Assembly (NCBI RefSeq): GCF_000346465.2
Contig: NC_034016.1
Location: 4,726,935-4,790,934 of the forward strand
Direction: 5' to 3'
Length of the DNA: 64,000 nt
From: Prunus persica
Taxonomy: Eukaryota > Streptophyta > Magnoliopsida > Rosales > Rosaceae
Shown piece after piece: positions 1-11,900 of this stretch. Positions within the stretch are counted from its first letter, which is position 1. Every line of letters starts with the position of its first letter. Under the pieces are notes generated by a model, which saw only the letters and a list, made by a program, of their open reading frames with translations, was not told the origin of the DNA and searched no databases. A program made the position numbers and the translations under genes.

Positions 1-1481
1 TAATAATAAAATCATAACTAGTAGAAGTAGGACAAACCATAATGCAGTCTACAAAGGATCCAGAATCCCAATGCTTCGCCAACACTGAAAATACTGGCAG
101 TCTGTTTCATCAATCTGGAACAAGGTTTTGCATTCGACCTCATCAGCTCGCCATTAGAAACCCCTAAAAATCCCCTCAACGCCATTTGTATAAACTTTGT
201 GCAGCAATTTAAAGCTTCTTTCCCACCTAGGATGTTCCAATGAAAATGGCAAAGGCTTGATTAAGTGGGAATGACACTGACTTGATTGAATGACACAAAC
301 CAAAATACTAGTAAGTCAATATGTCAAATTGAATGCTATCAAAACCAAATACCATGCTTGTTTAAACCGCTATTATATTGCAGAAAGCCTTGAATTTTAT
401 GCATACTTATTAATCAGACACAAGCACACAAGCACAAGAGCACAAGTTTATATACAATGGTAAAATGTCAACAAATTCCAATATGAGAATAGAAATTTGT
501 TGAACACAAAAAGGGTAGTTTGAGATGAATTTTGCATACAACACAACACAAATCCCAGCCATTATAAGGAATTAGAAATGAGACTACAGACAAAGAGTAG
601 CTCGTGTAGGAAATTACCTTTTGGCCTTTCTGGGAGCAAAACAAGGCTGAAGATTGATTGACAAAGTGTGGGACTTTCGGAGTGGGTGAGAGACTGATTG
701 ATAATGATAGTGAGAGAAGAAGTGAAGAAGAAGGCTACCTGGCTGGCTGGAATAGGGCACCGTGATCTTTGCTGGCATGGTTGTGTTTGTGTCTATACTA
801 ATGACTTTGGAATCTATGAGTACTGACTTAAGAATATGCATTTTTCATCAAGGAAACATCCTTTTAAGTCGGAATATTTATGTTACAACGCCATTCACTC
901 TTGAGGGGAAACAGATGTTTATCCAAACATTTGGATTGGGGATGTCAATAATAGATTTAAGTCTTTCAAGAATCAACACTGGTGAATTCTTTTTAAACTA
1001 CTTTTGCAATGTGTTTGGTAGGGTAGAGGATACATTAATTTTTGATGTAGCATATACTTAACAAACATCAAATATGCATTGGTGATGACATACTCTTTCT
1101 AGACCTATCTTTGGATCTTGAACTCTTTAAAGGTCCAAAGGGAGATAGACAAGTAAGGAATTGAAACTAAAATTGTACCAGTAAATTTATCTTTGTTGTA
1201 TGAAATAAAATAACTGATAATTAAATCATTTGCAGTCAGAAATATACCAGAAGATGAAGGAAACATATCATCACTACAACTCGTCACCTTTCTTTTTGAC
1301 ACTTTCTTTTTTCCCTATTTCTTTCCTCACCTTTATCTTTAACACTCTGCTCTCTCTCCAATGGGTGCTTATATTCACTCCAATTCTATCTGCAATGTTT
1401 TAAAAGGATTTCCATTTTATGAATCACATTAAAATTCCAGCTTGGTCTATGCCTAGAATCCCAGAAACACTTGACATAATC
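1..1481. other. intergenic sequence, no recognised gene
   Basis: No protein family, RNA gene or transposon end is recognised here. Open frames at 614-841 (-) and 762-1061 (+) are short, overlap each other and resemble nothing I know. If the small exon at 1482 is real, the last 150 bases would be its promoter and leader; they include a CT-rich stretch but no convincing TATA box. Confidence 0.5.
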
Positions 1482-1548
1482 ATGGCCAATGCAGCTTCTA
1501 AGTGCCTCTTCTTGTTCTTCTTGTCTCTTCTCTCTAGCTGTTCATCAA
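1482..1548 (+). CDS. possible first coding exon of a secreted protein (signal peptide only)
   Basis: An ATG at 1482 opens a 22-codon frame that reads as a classical signal peptide: a short polar start (MANAASK), a Leu/Phe-rich core (CLFLFFLSLL), then small Ser/Cys residues. It runs straight into a consensus donor, GTAAGT, at 1549-1554. Small cell-wall or X8-domain proteins often have such a signal-peptide exon, but no second exon is seen. The next 12 kb is filled by a TIR element, a Helitron and two nested copia elements, so the gene was either truncated or has a greatly enlarged intron. It could also be chance; there is no downstream support. Confidence 0.3.
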
Positions 1549-1789
1549 GTAAGTAAAAACTATTACTTAATACTTTTTGATCTTTTGCTTTTCTGAAACC
1601 ATGGTTCTCTTTATGAACATTACACTAATTAATGTGAAGTTGGGTTTCTCATATCATGCATGTATGTGGATACACTACAACTTCATCACAACTTCTATAT
1701 GGAAAACAGTTGAGAAACCTTACTCCTTGAGAGTCATGTAATAAAGGTTGCACAAAGTTAAATCTTGACACTTATGTGGAAGACTTAAA

Positions 1790-2815
1790 GGGCTCGTTTG
1801 GTGCGTCAGATTGTACTGATTAATTTATATTGGATAATATTAATCTGTTTTGGAGAGTACTGACTGTTTATCCATAATATTAGAAGGTGTTTGGTGCTAT
1901 TTTGGATAAATAGTCAGACTAAGTTATACTGTATTTGATGTTGTTCACGATAACATCGAATTAGACTATTTGTTTTAAAAAAATAAAAAAATTTGAATAA
2001 TTTAAGAGGAAATTCAAATTCAAATGTCACAAATTTTTTTTGGTAAGATTCATATTACAATATTTTTATGGGGTTTATATTAATAAAATAATTTAAAAAG
2101 AAAAATGAAACCTGAGTTTAACTTCTTCATCTTTGTTTCCTCTACTTCTCTCTTGGGATGGTGACGACATAGAGAGACTGGCTTCCGCATCTTCCATTAC
2201 CGTTCGAAAGACCATGTGTTGTCATTGACGACAAAGGTCAATTGACCTCTTTCCCCTTATTTTCAAATCATATGGGTTTCTTTCAGAATTCGAAATTCCT
2301 TCGTTATTAATTATCAAAATAATTATATATCTTGGAATTCATAGGAACCTTTTGTTCTGTTTGCATCAAGAGATAATGGGGAGATGAATTGAAATAGAGT
2401 TGTTCTCAAATTGATTAACTGGGTTCTCCAAGATTTGTGAGTTTGCATAATATGATTTAGGGTTTTAGCTCGCTTGGGACCAAGCTAAATAGATGTTCAA
2501 GCTTTATTTTGCTGGTTCATTTTTCTAGAGAAGAGTGAAGAAAATAACATGTAGAGAAGATAGTACAGAAGAAGAAGAAAATAGAGTCTGATTTTTTACG
2601 TGAACATGTGTGTTTTTTTTCCCTAGCCATATAATTAAGCATATATTATCTAAACTGGAGTGTGTGGGTTGTATTAGTTAGTCAGGTAAAGAGAGTATTA
2701 AAAGCCCAACTAGTATAAAATAATTGGGTAACTAAATAATACAAGTTGACACCAAACACCTAACATAGACTATTTGCTCCTATCTAGAGTATAATACGGT
2801 TTATCAAACGAGCCC
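1790..2815. mobile_element. non-autonomous TIR DNA transposon, about 1.03 kb
   Basis: The two ends are inverted copies starting GGGCTCGTTTG; the outer 28 bases match at about 20 positions. A second inverted match (AGGTGTTTGGTG) lies inside, near 1886 on the left and 2750 on the right. There is no transposase; the interior is AT-rich with a short pyrimidine-rich patch. The bases flanking the ends (AAA on both sides) do not identify the superfamily: a PIF/Harbinger or hAT derivative are both possible. It sits in the putative intron after the signal-peptide exon. Confidence 0.65.
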
Positions 2816-2993
2816 AAATTGTTAGGAGTGTGGAAAGTCATTAGATCTACATTCTAACTAGCACTCCCTCACTTTCCTAGCTTATCTTGTCCCTCCTACA
2901 TCTTTTACGTGTTCTAGTTACATATAATATATAATTATATGTTATTATCGTATATTAGATTAGTTTTAGATATTTATCCTAAAATAAATAGTA

Positions 2994-3272
2994 CTAGCTT
3001 CTCCATATGCGCTTTCGCGCCCGCGAGAGGCTTTATTTTAAAAAAAAATTAAATTTATTTTAGAATAAATAAAAAAAGGGTAGTTGTGTTCTATAAAAAT
3101 AAGATCCGTTATCTTATTTTTCTTTTAATTTTAATTTTTTTAAATTTGGATAAGTGTGAATTTACCATATTATCCTCATTTAATTAATTCAATTCTTAAT
3201 GTTTGCATTACCAAGGGCATTTTTTGGTATTTTTTTTTTACAATTCTCTGCCTTTTGCTTTATGTATATAGA
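2994..3272 (-). mobile_element. non-autonomous Helitron, 279 bp
   Basis: Read on the minus strand the element starts TCTATATACATAAAGC and ends in CTAG. A GC-rich hairpin (stem GCGC, loop GAAA) lies 11 bases before the 3' end. The base before the start is A and the base after the end is T, the A|T insertion site expected of Helitrons. It has no target duplication, no inverted repeats and no coding capacity, so it would depend on a Rep/helicase element elsewhere. Confidence 0.75.
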
Positions 3273-3479
3273 TAGATATATTCGTTTTTTTTCTTCTACA
3301 AATTAACTATAAAAGAATAGAGAGAGAGAGTCACGGGCTGGATTGGGTAAAGGAAGAATGAGCTGGGCAGTTATATTTTCTGTCATGAGGACTGGGCTAA
3401 GTTACCTAGGCATGGGAAAGAATTTTAAAACTTGGGTCGGGCTTCAGCTCTCCCTACACAGGGCTGGAGATTTTTTTTT

Positions 3480-3572
3480 CTTGGGTCCAATCAGGTTTCC
3501 TAGTTTATTCACTTTTGCATTGCAAGTTTCCTTTTTCCTTCTTGGGTTCGATCAGGTTTCCTAGTTTATTCA
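3480..3572. repeat. short direct duplication, period 61 bp
   Basis: A 32-base segment beginning CTTGGGT and ending GTTTATTCA occurs at 3480-3511 and again at 3541-3572 with only two differences. It lies in otherwise unassigned sequence (3273-3680) between the Helitron and the first copia LTR. Another piece at 3594-3630 begins GGCTGTTTGG, typical of TIR-element ends, but no partner end was found. Confidence 0.6.
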
Positions 3573-3680
3573 AGCTTCCTAGAAAGATTAGGGCTGTTTG
3601 GTATTAAACTCGTTTGGTAGGCCATTAAACCTAACCCAATACAAACTAAAAAATACTCTTATTATTGAAAAAAAAAAAAT

Positions 3681-3991
3681 TGTTATAAAGAAGTGAAGTC
3701 CACATAGATAAAACTAGAGGGTATTAATAAAAAAATGGAATTATGATGTTGGGGAGAAATCATTATGTCTCCTTGAAAAGCCATTTGCTTTGCCTATAAA
3801 TAGGTATTATATTTGCTTGTAAACACACACGAATGAGAGAAGAGAATAGAGTCAGAGTCAAGGAGAAGAGAAAGAGTAAAGTCTATCTGAGGAGAAATTC
3901 TGTCAGTGTAAACACCAAAAAGAGAAATATAATTCCACTTCCTATATTACAGTGGTACTTCTCATACTCTGGTTATTCTAGTTCTATAACA
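3681..3991 (+). repeat. 5' LTR of the first copia element
   Basis: This 311-bp LTR begins TGTTATAAAG and ends CTATAACA. A TATA-like CCTATAAATAG lies near 3798, a plausible start region for the element's transcript. It matches 8612-8777 joined to 13834-13983. Confidence 0.9.
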
Positions 3992-4005
3992 CGTTATCAG
4001 CACGA
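3992..4005 (+). other. primer-binding-type sequence
   Basis: CGTTATCAGCACGA directly follows the 5' LTR, where reverse transcription is primed. The identical 14 bases follow the 5' LTR of the separate element at 16010-22536, so both use the same primer type. The tRNA species was not identified. Confidence 0.75.
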
Positions 4006-4289
4006 TAGTCTCTTTTTTTTTATTTCTGAATTTTTCCCAACTCAACACTATGTGGTTATTTCTCTGTCTCCTCTTTGTCATATGTCTACTCTCACTTTAC
4101 TACTACAACGACATGCAAACTTTCTTTTTTGTGTTCTCACAATTTTTATGTTGTTTCATCCATGCTTGTTTAATTTACTTCTTTGGAACGTAATTTGGAA
4201 TGGCACGGTTTTTATACCTCATCCTGTTATTTTATGGTGGTGTAATTTTTTTTTACCCATCGCGTTGTAACACAAATTATTGTAATAGA

Positions 4290-4640
4290 ATGATCACGAT
4301 TTTGGTGCTCGTTCAAAAGGTTTAGGTCCAAGGAGTGGTCCATCCACAAATGGCAAAAATGCATCACGTAATAAGGGAAAGGCACAGACGAGCCATGTGC
4401 CTGGAAATGTTGAAAGCACTTGTCACAGATGTGGTGCAAAAGGACATTAGGTGAGTGCATGTCGTACGCCCAAGTATTTGGCGGATCTCTATCAAGCTTC
4501 ACTTAAGAACAGAAAAGTGGAGATAAATTACATTGATCATGCTCCGCCAGCCACAGATGGCTCATCATAAATATCGCGTCAGCTAAACAAGACGCATCTG
4601 GAAGTTTCTGATTTTGTTACTGAAAGAGGGAATGAAGTTT
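4290..4640 (+). pseudogene. gag remnant with zinc knuckle
   Basis: Only the 3' end of gag is readable. A CCHC zinc knuckle (C-X2-C-X4-H-X4-C) at 4421-4462 begins CHRCGAKGH and is broken by a TAG stop right after the His. Capsid coding sequence expected between about 4006 and 4290 is not recognisable. Confidence 0.65.
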
Positions 4641-4779
4641 ATGAGTCCGAATTAGATTAAATTTTTGAATGTACTATTTGTATTAGCTGAAGTGTTGTTT
4701 AATTTTCCTTTCAATCCAATAAAAAGGGTAATATTTTCTTCTTTATTGATTCAGCTTATTTTACTTATTTGAAGGCATG

Positions 4780-7700
4780 GATGTAAATTATGAATGCCCT
4801 TAAAACAAAGGCTATGACAAAGATATTTGTCTCGCAGACAGTGCGACTACTCATACGATCCTTCAAGATCGGAAGTATTTCTCAAAATTAATGCTTACAA
4901 AAGCAAAGGTAACAACCATATCAGATCCTGCAGATCTGATTGAAGGCTCAGGAATAACCCAAATTATGTTACCAAATGGAACAATACTGTCCATTCCAGA
5001 TGCTTTGTATTCATCTAACTCCAGAAGGAATCTGTTGAGTTTCAAAGATATACGTTTGAATGGCTACCATGTTGAAACAAAGAAATAGGAAAACATAGAA
5101 TATCTTTGCATTACCTCCAGTGATACCTAAAAGCGTATATTGGAGAAGCTTTGCGCGCTCTCATCAGGGTTGTATTATACAACCATACAGACAATTGAGG
5201 TACATAGTGTCATGGACCAAGAGTCCATTGACTCAAATGCTTTTAAGCTTTGGCATGACAGGTTGGGTCTTCCTGGATCTACCATGATGCGCAGGATCAT
5301 CACCAACTCTAAAGGACATCCCTTGTTGACTAAACATATTATGTTATCAAGTGACATCTTTTGCCAAGCTTGTTCACAAGGGAAGTTGGTGATCAGACCA
5401 TTACAACCAAAGGTTGATGTTGAGTCTCCATCATTTTTGCAGAGAATTCAAGGGGACATTTGTGGACCTATTCATCCCCCATGTGGACCATTTCGGTATT
5501 TTATGGTCTTAGTGGACGCATCTACCCGATGGTCACATGTTTGTCTTTTGTCCACTCGGAATATGGCATTTGCTAGGCTTTTGGCTCAGATAATTAAATT
5601 ACGAGCCCAATTCCCAGATTATCCCATTAAGTCAATCAGACTCGATAATGCTGGTGAATTTACATCTCAGACTTTTGATGACTACTGCATGTCACTAGGC
5701 ATTGACATTGAACATCTTGTTCCCCATGTGCATACTCAAAATGGCTTGGCAGAAGCTTTAATTAAGCGTCTTCAGTTGATAGCACGCACTTTGCTAATGA
5801 AAACAAAGTTGCCAGTTTCTGCTTGGGGATATGTCATTTTACATGCAGCATCACTTGTGCGATTGAGGCCCGTCGCCAACAATCAATATTCTCTAATACA
5901 ACTCGTATTAGGGAATCAATCAAACATTTCACATTTAAGAGTTTTTGGGTGTACGGTATATGTGTCCATTGCACCACCGCAACGTACTAAGATGGGCTCT
6001 CAACGCAGATTGGGAATTTATGTTGGTTTTGATTCACCATCTATAATCAGATATCTGGAACCCCTGATGGGTGATATTTTTACCGCACGGTTTGCGAATT
6101 GTCATTTTGATGAGACAATCTTCCCAGCATTAGGGGGAGAAAAATCTGTGTCTAAAGACCAAGGAAAACTCATTCCTGAAGAACAACATGAATTATCATG
6201 GAATGTACCCACATTGTCTCATCTCGATCCTTGTACTACTCAATGCGAAAACAAAGTGAGAAGGATCGTTCACCTTCAAAGTATTGCAAATTAGATGCGA
6301 TATGCATTTAATGATGCAGCAAAGGTGACGAAATCTCATATCCCAGCTGCAAATGCACCCGCACGGATTGATGTCTATAATGGACAAAGCAATGTGCCAG
6401 CAAATGGTTCATCTGCTGCACGCCTGAAGCGTGGCAGACCACTGGGCTCAAAGGATTCAGTTCCTCGAAAGAGGAAGTTGATGGCTAAAATGAATCCAAA
6501 TGAAATAAATAGAGAGCCCGCAATTCATAATTCAAATGCCCCCTAAGAGAGACAGGTACTTCCTGAAAAGAAAAACTTCATTAGTGAGACAAGCACCCCT
6601 GGAGTGGCAACTGTGCCTGAAAGTCAAGAAATCTTCATAAATTATACGTCCACTGATGAATTGTGGAATAGAAACGAGATGATCATCGATGATATATTTG
6701 CATTCTCAGTGGCTGCTGAGATCATAAAAGATGATGATATTGAGCCGTGCTTTATTGATGAATGCACATAGAGGCAAGATTGGCCTAAGTGGAAAGATGC
6801 AATCCAGGCAGAATTAAATTCTTTGGAAAAAAAGGAGTGTTTTTAGACCTATTGTTCCAACTCCACCCAATGTGAACCCTGTAGTTTACAAGTGGGTATT
6901 TACAAGAAAGTGCAATGAGAAAAATGAGATCTCAAGGTATAAAGCGCGACTCGTTGCACAAGGTTTTTCACAAAGGCCTGGAATTGATTATGTGGAAACG
7001 TACCCTTCAATAATGGACACAATTACATTCCGTTACTTAATAAGTTTGGCGGTTTCAGAAAAACTTGAAATGAGACTCATGGATGTCATTACCGCATATC
7101 TATATGGAGAATTGGATACAGATATATACATGAAAGTCCTAGAAGGATTCAAGCTGCCTGAAGCAGCCAGAAATAAACCACGGGGCATGTTCTCAGTTAA
7201 ATTGAGAAGATCATTATATGGGCTAAAACAATCTGGACGAATGTGGTACAATCATCTCAGTAAGTATTTACTGAAGGAAGGATACACAAATGATCCTATT
7301 TGCCCATGTGTGTTTATTAAGAAATCAGAGTCTGGATTTGCGATAGTAGCAGTATATGTCGACGACATGAATCTAATTGGAACTTCTGAAGAGCTCTAAA
7401 AGACTAATAATTATCTCAAACGTGAGTTTGAGATGAAAGACCTTGGAAAGACAAAATATTGTCTTGGCTTGCAGATTGAGCACAGTGCTAATGAAATTTT
7501 GGTGCATCAATCAACTTATACTAAAAAAGTATTGAAACGGTTTGGCATGGATAAAGCCCATCAACTTAGCACTCCAATGGTCGTTCGATCGCTTGACACT
7601 AAGAAAGACCCATATCATCCAAAAGGGGATGATGAAATGGTTCTTGGCCCAGAAGTACCATATCTTAGTGCAATAGGTGCTTTATTGTACTTAGCATAAT

Positions 7701-8340
7701 ATACCAGACCAGACATATCATTTTTAGTAAATCTGTTAGCAAGGTACAGTTCTGCTCCAACAAGGCCACATTGGACCGACATCAAACATGTTCTACGATA
7801 CCTTCGCGGGATAACAGACATGGGCTTATTCTATTCCAGTGAATCGACCAACGCCCAGAATATTGTTGGGTATGCTGATGCAGGATATCTCTCTGATCCA
7901 CATCAAGGACGATCACAGACTGGGTATGTATTTACATGTGGAGGAACTGCAATCTCATGGCGCTCAACGAAACAAACACTAGTGGCCACATCTTCCAATC
8001 ACTCAGAAATACTTGCGCTCCATGAAGCCAGTCGTGAATGTGTTTGGTTAAGGTCGGTGATCCATCACATCCGAAGCACATGTGCCCTACCCTCAGCAAC
8101 AGACACTCCAACAATCCTGAATGAAGACAATGCAGCTTGTATTACTCATATCACAGGAAGGTAGATCAAGGGTGACAGGACTAAGCACATATAACCAAAG
8201 TTTTTCTACACACATGAGCTCCAGAAGAGTCAACAAATCAAAGTTAGACAAATCCCCTCAAGCGATAACCTGGCAGATCTCTTCACCAAATCATTGCCAA
8301 AATGTACATTCCAAAAGTTAGTGCATGGCATCGGATTACG
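4780..8340 (+). pseudogene. copia pol pseudogene (protease, integrase, RT, RNase H)
   Basis: Order on the plus strand: a protease region with DSATTHT near 4838 (the usual D-S/T-G reads DSA); a GAG-pre-integrase and integrase frame at 5140-6294 with WHDRLG, then GDICGP, LDNAGEF and NGLAEA, so the D,D,E positions are kept; a reverse transcriptase frame at 6872-7399 ending in YVDDM; an RT/connection frame at 7433-7699; and an RNase H frame at 7820-8164 with YADAGY. Stops at 6292, 6544, 6769, 6845, 7397, 7697 and 8162 break it, so no full polyprotein can be made. Confidence 0.88.
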
Positions 8341-8414
8341 ACAACTCTGCAAGCAATCAAGTTGGAGCATGCAAAATCAAGGGGAGCATTCAAAAGTCAT
8401 GTAACACAGGACAT

Positions 8415-8582
8415 ATGCGCGTTGTACTATTTTTCCTTCGACTAGGGTTTTTCCTAGCAAGGTTTTAACGAGGCAACATGAGCGTATTACCCTTATGTCC
8501 TAAACAAAGTTGTACTCTTTTTCCTTCGCTTAGGTTTTTTCGCATTGGGTTTTTCCAAGCAAGGTTTTTAATGAGGCAACCA
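8415..8582 (+). repeat. duplicated pre-LTR motif (TTTTTCC..AAGGTTTT..GAGGCAAC)
   Basis: Two related units lie between the RNase H end and the 3' LTR, at about 8421-8479 and 8511-8582. Each holds GTACT, TTTTTCCTTCG, a TTTTCC run, AGCAAGGTTTT and GAGGCAAC. The same motif in the same relative orientation is amplified to four copies next to the 3' LTR of the element at 16010-22536, which ties the two elements to related lineages. Confidence 0.65.
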
Positions 8583-8603
8583 ATTTAGGAACATGTGGTC
8601 TTC

Positions 8604-8611
8604 AAGGGGAG
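8604..8611 (+). other. polypurine tract of the first copia element
   Basis: AAGGGGAG abuts the 3' LTR, the expected position for plus-strand priming. Confidence 0.75.
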
Positions 8612-8777
8612 TGTTATAAAGAAGTGAAGCTCACATAGATAAAGCTAGAGGGTATTAGTCAAAAGATGGAATTATGATGTTGGGGAGAAATCATTATGTC
8701 TCCCTTAAAAGCTATTTGCTTTGCCTATAAATAGGCATTATATTTGCTTGTAAACACACACGAATGAGAGAAGAGAA
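8612..8777 (+). repeat. 3' LTR of the first copia element, left part
   Basis: It matches the first 166 bases of the 5' LTR (3681-3846) with about ten differences, then stops at GAGAA where the second copia element is inserted. The LTR resumes at 13834. Confidence 0.88.
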
Positions 8778-8964
8778 AGTCAAATATAAGGATATATGGT
8801 GAATTTCTTATATTTTATTCTTCTCTCAAAGGAGGTATATATATAGTGTACAATGTCTTTTTACCCAAGGAAAAGATAAAAGCTAATCCTAATAGAACAA
8901 GTAATACAATATTTACAAGAATCTTTATATTAATTTCCTATCTAAAATATGACTCACGCCAACA
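8778..8964 (-). repeat. 3' LTR of the nested copia element
   Basis: 187 bp. On the minus strand it starts TGTTGGCGTGAG and ends in TTTGACT, so the usual terminal CA is absent in both LTR copies. A CT-rich and TATATATATA-containing stretch lies at about 8833-8845. Confidence 0.88.
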
Positions 8965-8976
8965 CTCCCCCTTAAG
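8965..8976 (-). other. polypurine tract of the nested copia element
   Basis: On the minus strand the bases just before the 3' LTR are a purine-rich run ending AGGGGGAG, the expected plus-strand primer. Confidence 0.75.
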
Positions 8977-11900
8977 TTGGTGCGTAGATGTCACCAATGC
9001 CCAACTTGTCAAGTGAGTCACTAAATACATGGCTAGACACTGCTTTAGTCAAAATATCTGCAAGTTGGTCCTCTGATTTCACATGTGGTACACTAATCAC
9101 ATTGCTTTCCAATTTTTCATTAATAAAATGTCTATCAATCTCCACATGTTTAGTACGATCATGTTGGACTGGACTATTAGCTATGTCGATTGCAGCTTGA
9201 TTATCACAATACAATTTCATGGCATCTTTAGCCATGAAGCCCAATTCCTTTAATAATTTCCAAATCCACAACATCCCACATACGCCATGAACCATGCTTC
9301 GATACTCAGCTTCCGCACTGGACAAAGAACAAACCTTCTGTTTCTTGCTTCGCCAAGTAACAAGGTTACCACCCACAAATGTAAAATAACCTGATGTTGA
9401 ATGCCTATCAGTTCTATTTCCTGCCCAATCGGCATCTGTAAAACCTTCAATTTCCAAATGTCCATGTTTTGAGAACATCAGCCCTTTGCCAGGTGCAGAC
9501 TTTAGATACTGTAAAATTCGCATAACTGCTTCCATATGAACTTCACTAGGCGAATGTATAAATTGACTCACAACACTAACGGCATAAGCAATATCTGGCC
9601 TGGTGTGAGATAAATAAATAAGTCTTCCAACTAACCTCTGATACCTGTCTTTATTAGTTGGAACTTGATCTGGAAGAATCTCAAGATTATGGTTCTGCAC
9701 AATAGGAGTATCAGCAGGTTTACACCCAAGCATCCCAGTTTCATTCAATAAATCTAACACATATTTTCTTTGTGACAAGAAAATACCATGTTGAGATCTA
9801 GCCACTTCAATTCCCAAAAAATATTTCAACCCTCCAAGATCCTTCATCTCAAACTCAGTTGATAAATAATGTTTCAATTTATCAATCTCTTCTGTATCAT
9901 CACCTGTTATTATCATATCATCAACATATATAATTAAAACAGTGATCTTCCCTTTCCTCATCTTCAGAAACAAAGTATGATCTGCATTGCTTTGACGATA
10001 ACCGTATTTCTTCATGGCATAACTGAATTTGCCAAACCAAGCTCTAGGAGACTGCTTCAACCCATAGAGTGACTTCCTCAACTTGCACACCAAATTTGAA
10101 TTTTCAGATAGATCAAATCCTGGAGGCAGGCTCATATAAACTTCTTCCTTCAATTCTCCATGTAGGAAAACATTTTTCACATCAAATTGTTGGATTAGCC
10201 AATCTAAATTTGCTGCAAGTGATATTAGAACACGAACTGTGTTTATTTTTGCAACTGGTGCAAAAGTTTCCTGATAATCAACACCATATGTCTGAGTATA
10301 TCCTTTGGCAACCAATCTCGCCTTGTATATATCAATGGTACCATCTACCTTGTGTTTAATTGTGAAAATCCATATGCATCCAACTGGTCGTTTTCCTTGT
10401 GGCAATGAAACTAAATCCCAAGTTTGATTTTTTTTCAAAGCCAACATCTCTTCATCCATAGCTTTCTTCCATTGAGGAGCAGCCAAAGCATCTTGCACTT
10501 TAGATGGAATAAATTCAGTTGTCATATGATTAGCAAAAACTGCACATGCTTCAGATAATCGATGAGTAGAGACATAGTTTGCAATTGGGTAGTTCGACTT
10601 CTTTAAATTTTCAGGTGAAAAACGATCTGGTGGAATTCCTCTATTACGTCTGGGAGGCAATTGATACCTTGTTTCTGCAACACTATCAATATCATTTGTA
10701 ATTAAATTGTCAGTATTAATCAAATTTGGTTCTGTACTTACCTCAGGGTTATCCGAAGCCTCAGGAATTTGGACAGGTACTGTTGGTGTAGAAGAGGGAG
10801 AACAATTATGTGGGATATGTGGAGTTGCAGGGAACAAAGTAGGGTTAGCAACATGTGACGCCAGGTCCTCAACTGACGTGACTGCATTTTCTTTTTCATT
10901 GCAGATCACTTCTTCTCTTTCTATGGTAATATCAGGTAACATAATTGTCCAATTCCAATTCTGCTCTTCAATATTCTCCTTCTCCCCCTGAAGAGGAGAG
11001 TTGGATTCATGATGAAAATACATGGACAACTCTGAGAAAGTGACATCCATTGTGACATATGTACGCTTTGTCGGAGGATGGTAGCATCGATATCCTTTGG
11101 AATATGGGGAGAAACCCACAAACACACATTTAAGAGCACATGGATCCAATTTAGACCGTAGGTGTTTAAGGATGTGAACGTAGGCTATACAACCAAAAAT
11201 ACGGGGATGGAGAGTCAGGACTGACGGTAGGGGATGTGTCGAAGTCAAAACATCCAGTGGTGTCTTGTATCCATGGACAGAAGAGGGCATACGATTTAAT
11301 AAATATACTGCATATAATATAGCATCACTCCAAAACATCTTAGGCATATGAGCTTCTATCAAAATACTCCTGGCCATCTCAAGAATATGACGATTTTTCC
11401 GTTTAGCAACCCCATTTTGTTGAGGGGTATAGGGACATGTAGTTTCATGGAGAAGACCGTTATCCTGAAAGAAAGACACAAAATCATGATTCACATATTC
11501 ACCTCCATTATCTGATCGCAGAAACTGAATTTTTTTGGAGAATTGTGTCTGAACCATCTGATAAAATTGCTTGAAGAAACCAAAAACCTCACTTTTATTT
11601 TTCATAAAATATATCCATGTCATTCTCGTATAATCATCAACGAAAGTCACAAACCATCTAATGCCAGAGATTGTAGAGACTGGGGAAGGACCCCATACAT
11701 CAGAATGAATAAGAGCAAAAGGTTTATCATTCTTATTGAAACTAATAGGGTATGAAACACGGTGACTCTTGGCAAGAATACAAGTTTCACACTGAAGACT
11801 AGAAATATCCAAATCCAAAAATAAAGCTGGAAATAAATATTTTAAATAACCAAAAAAAGCATGTCCTAAACGCCAATGCCATAACCAAATTTGTTTCTTC

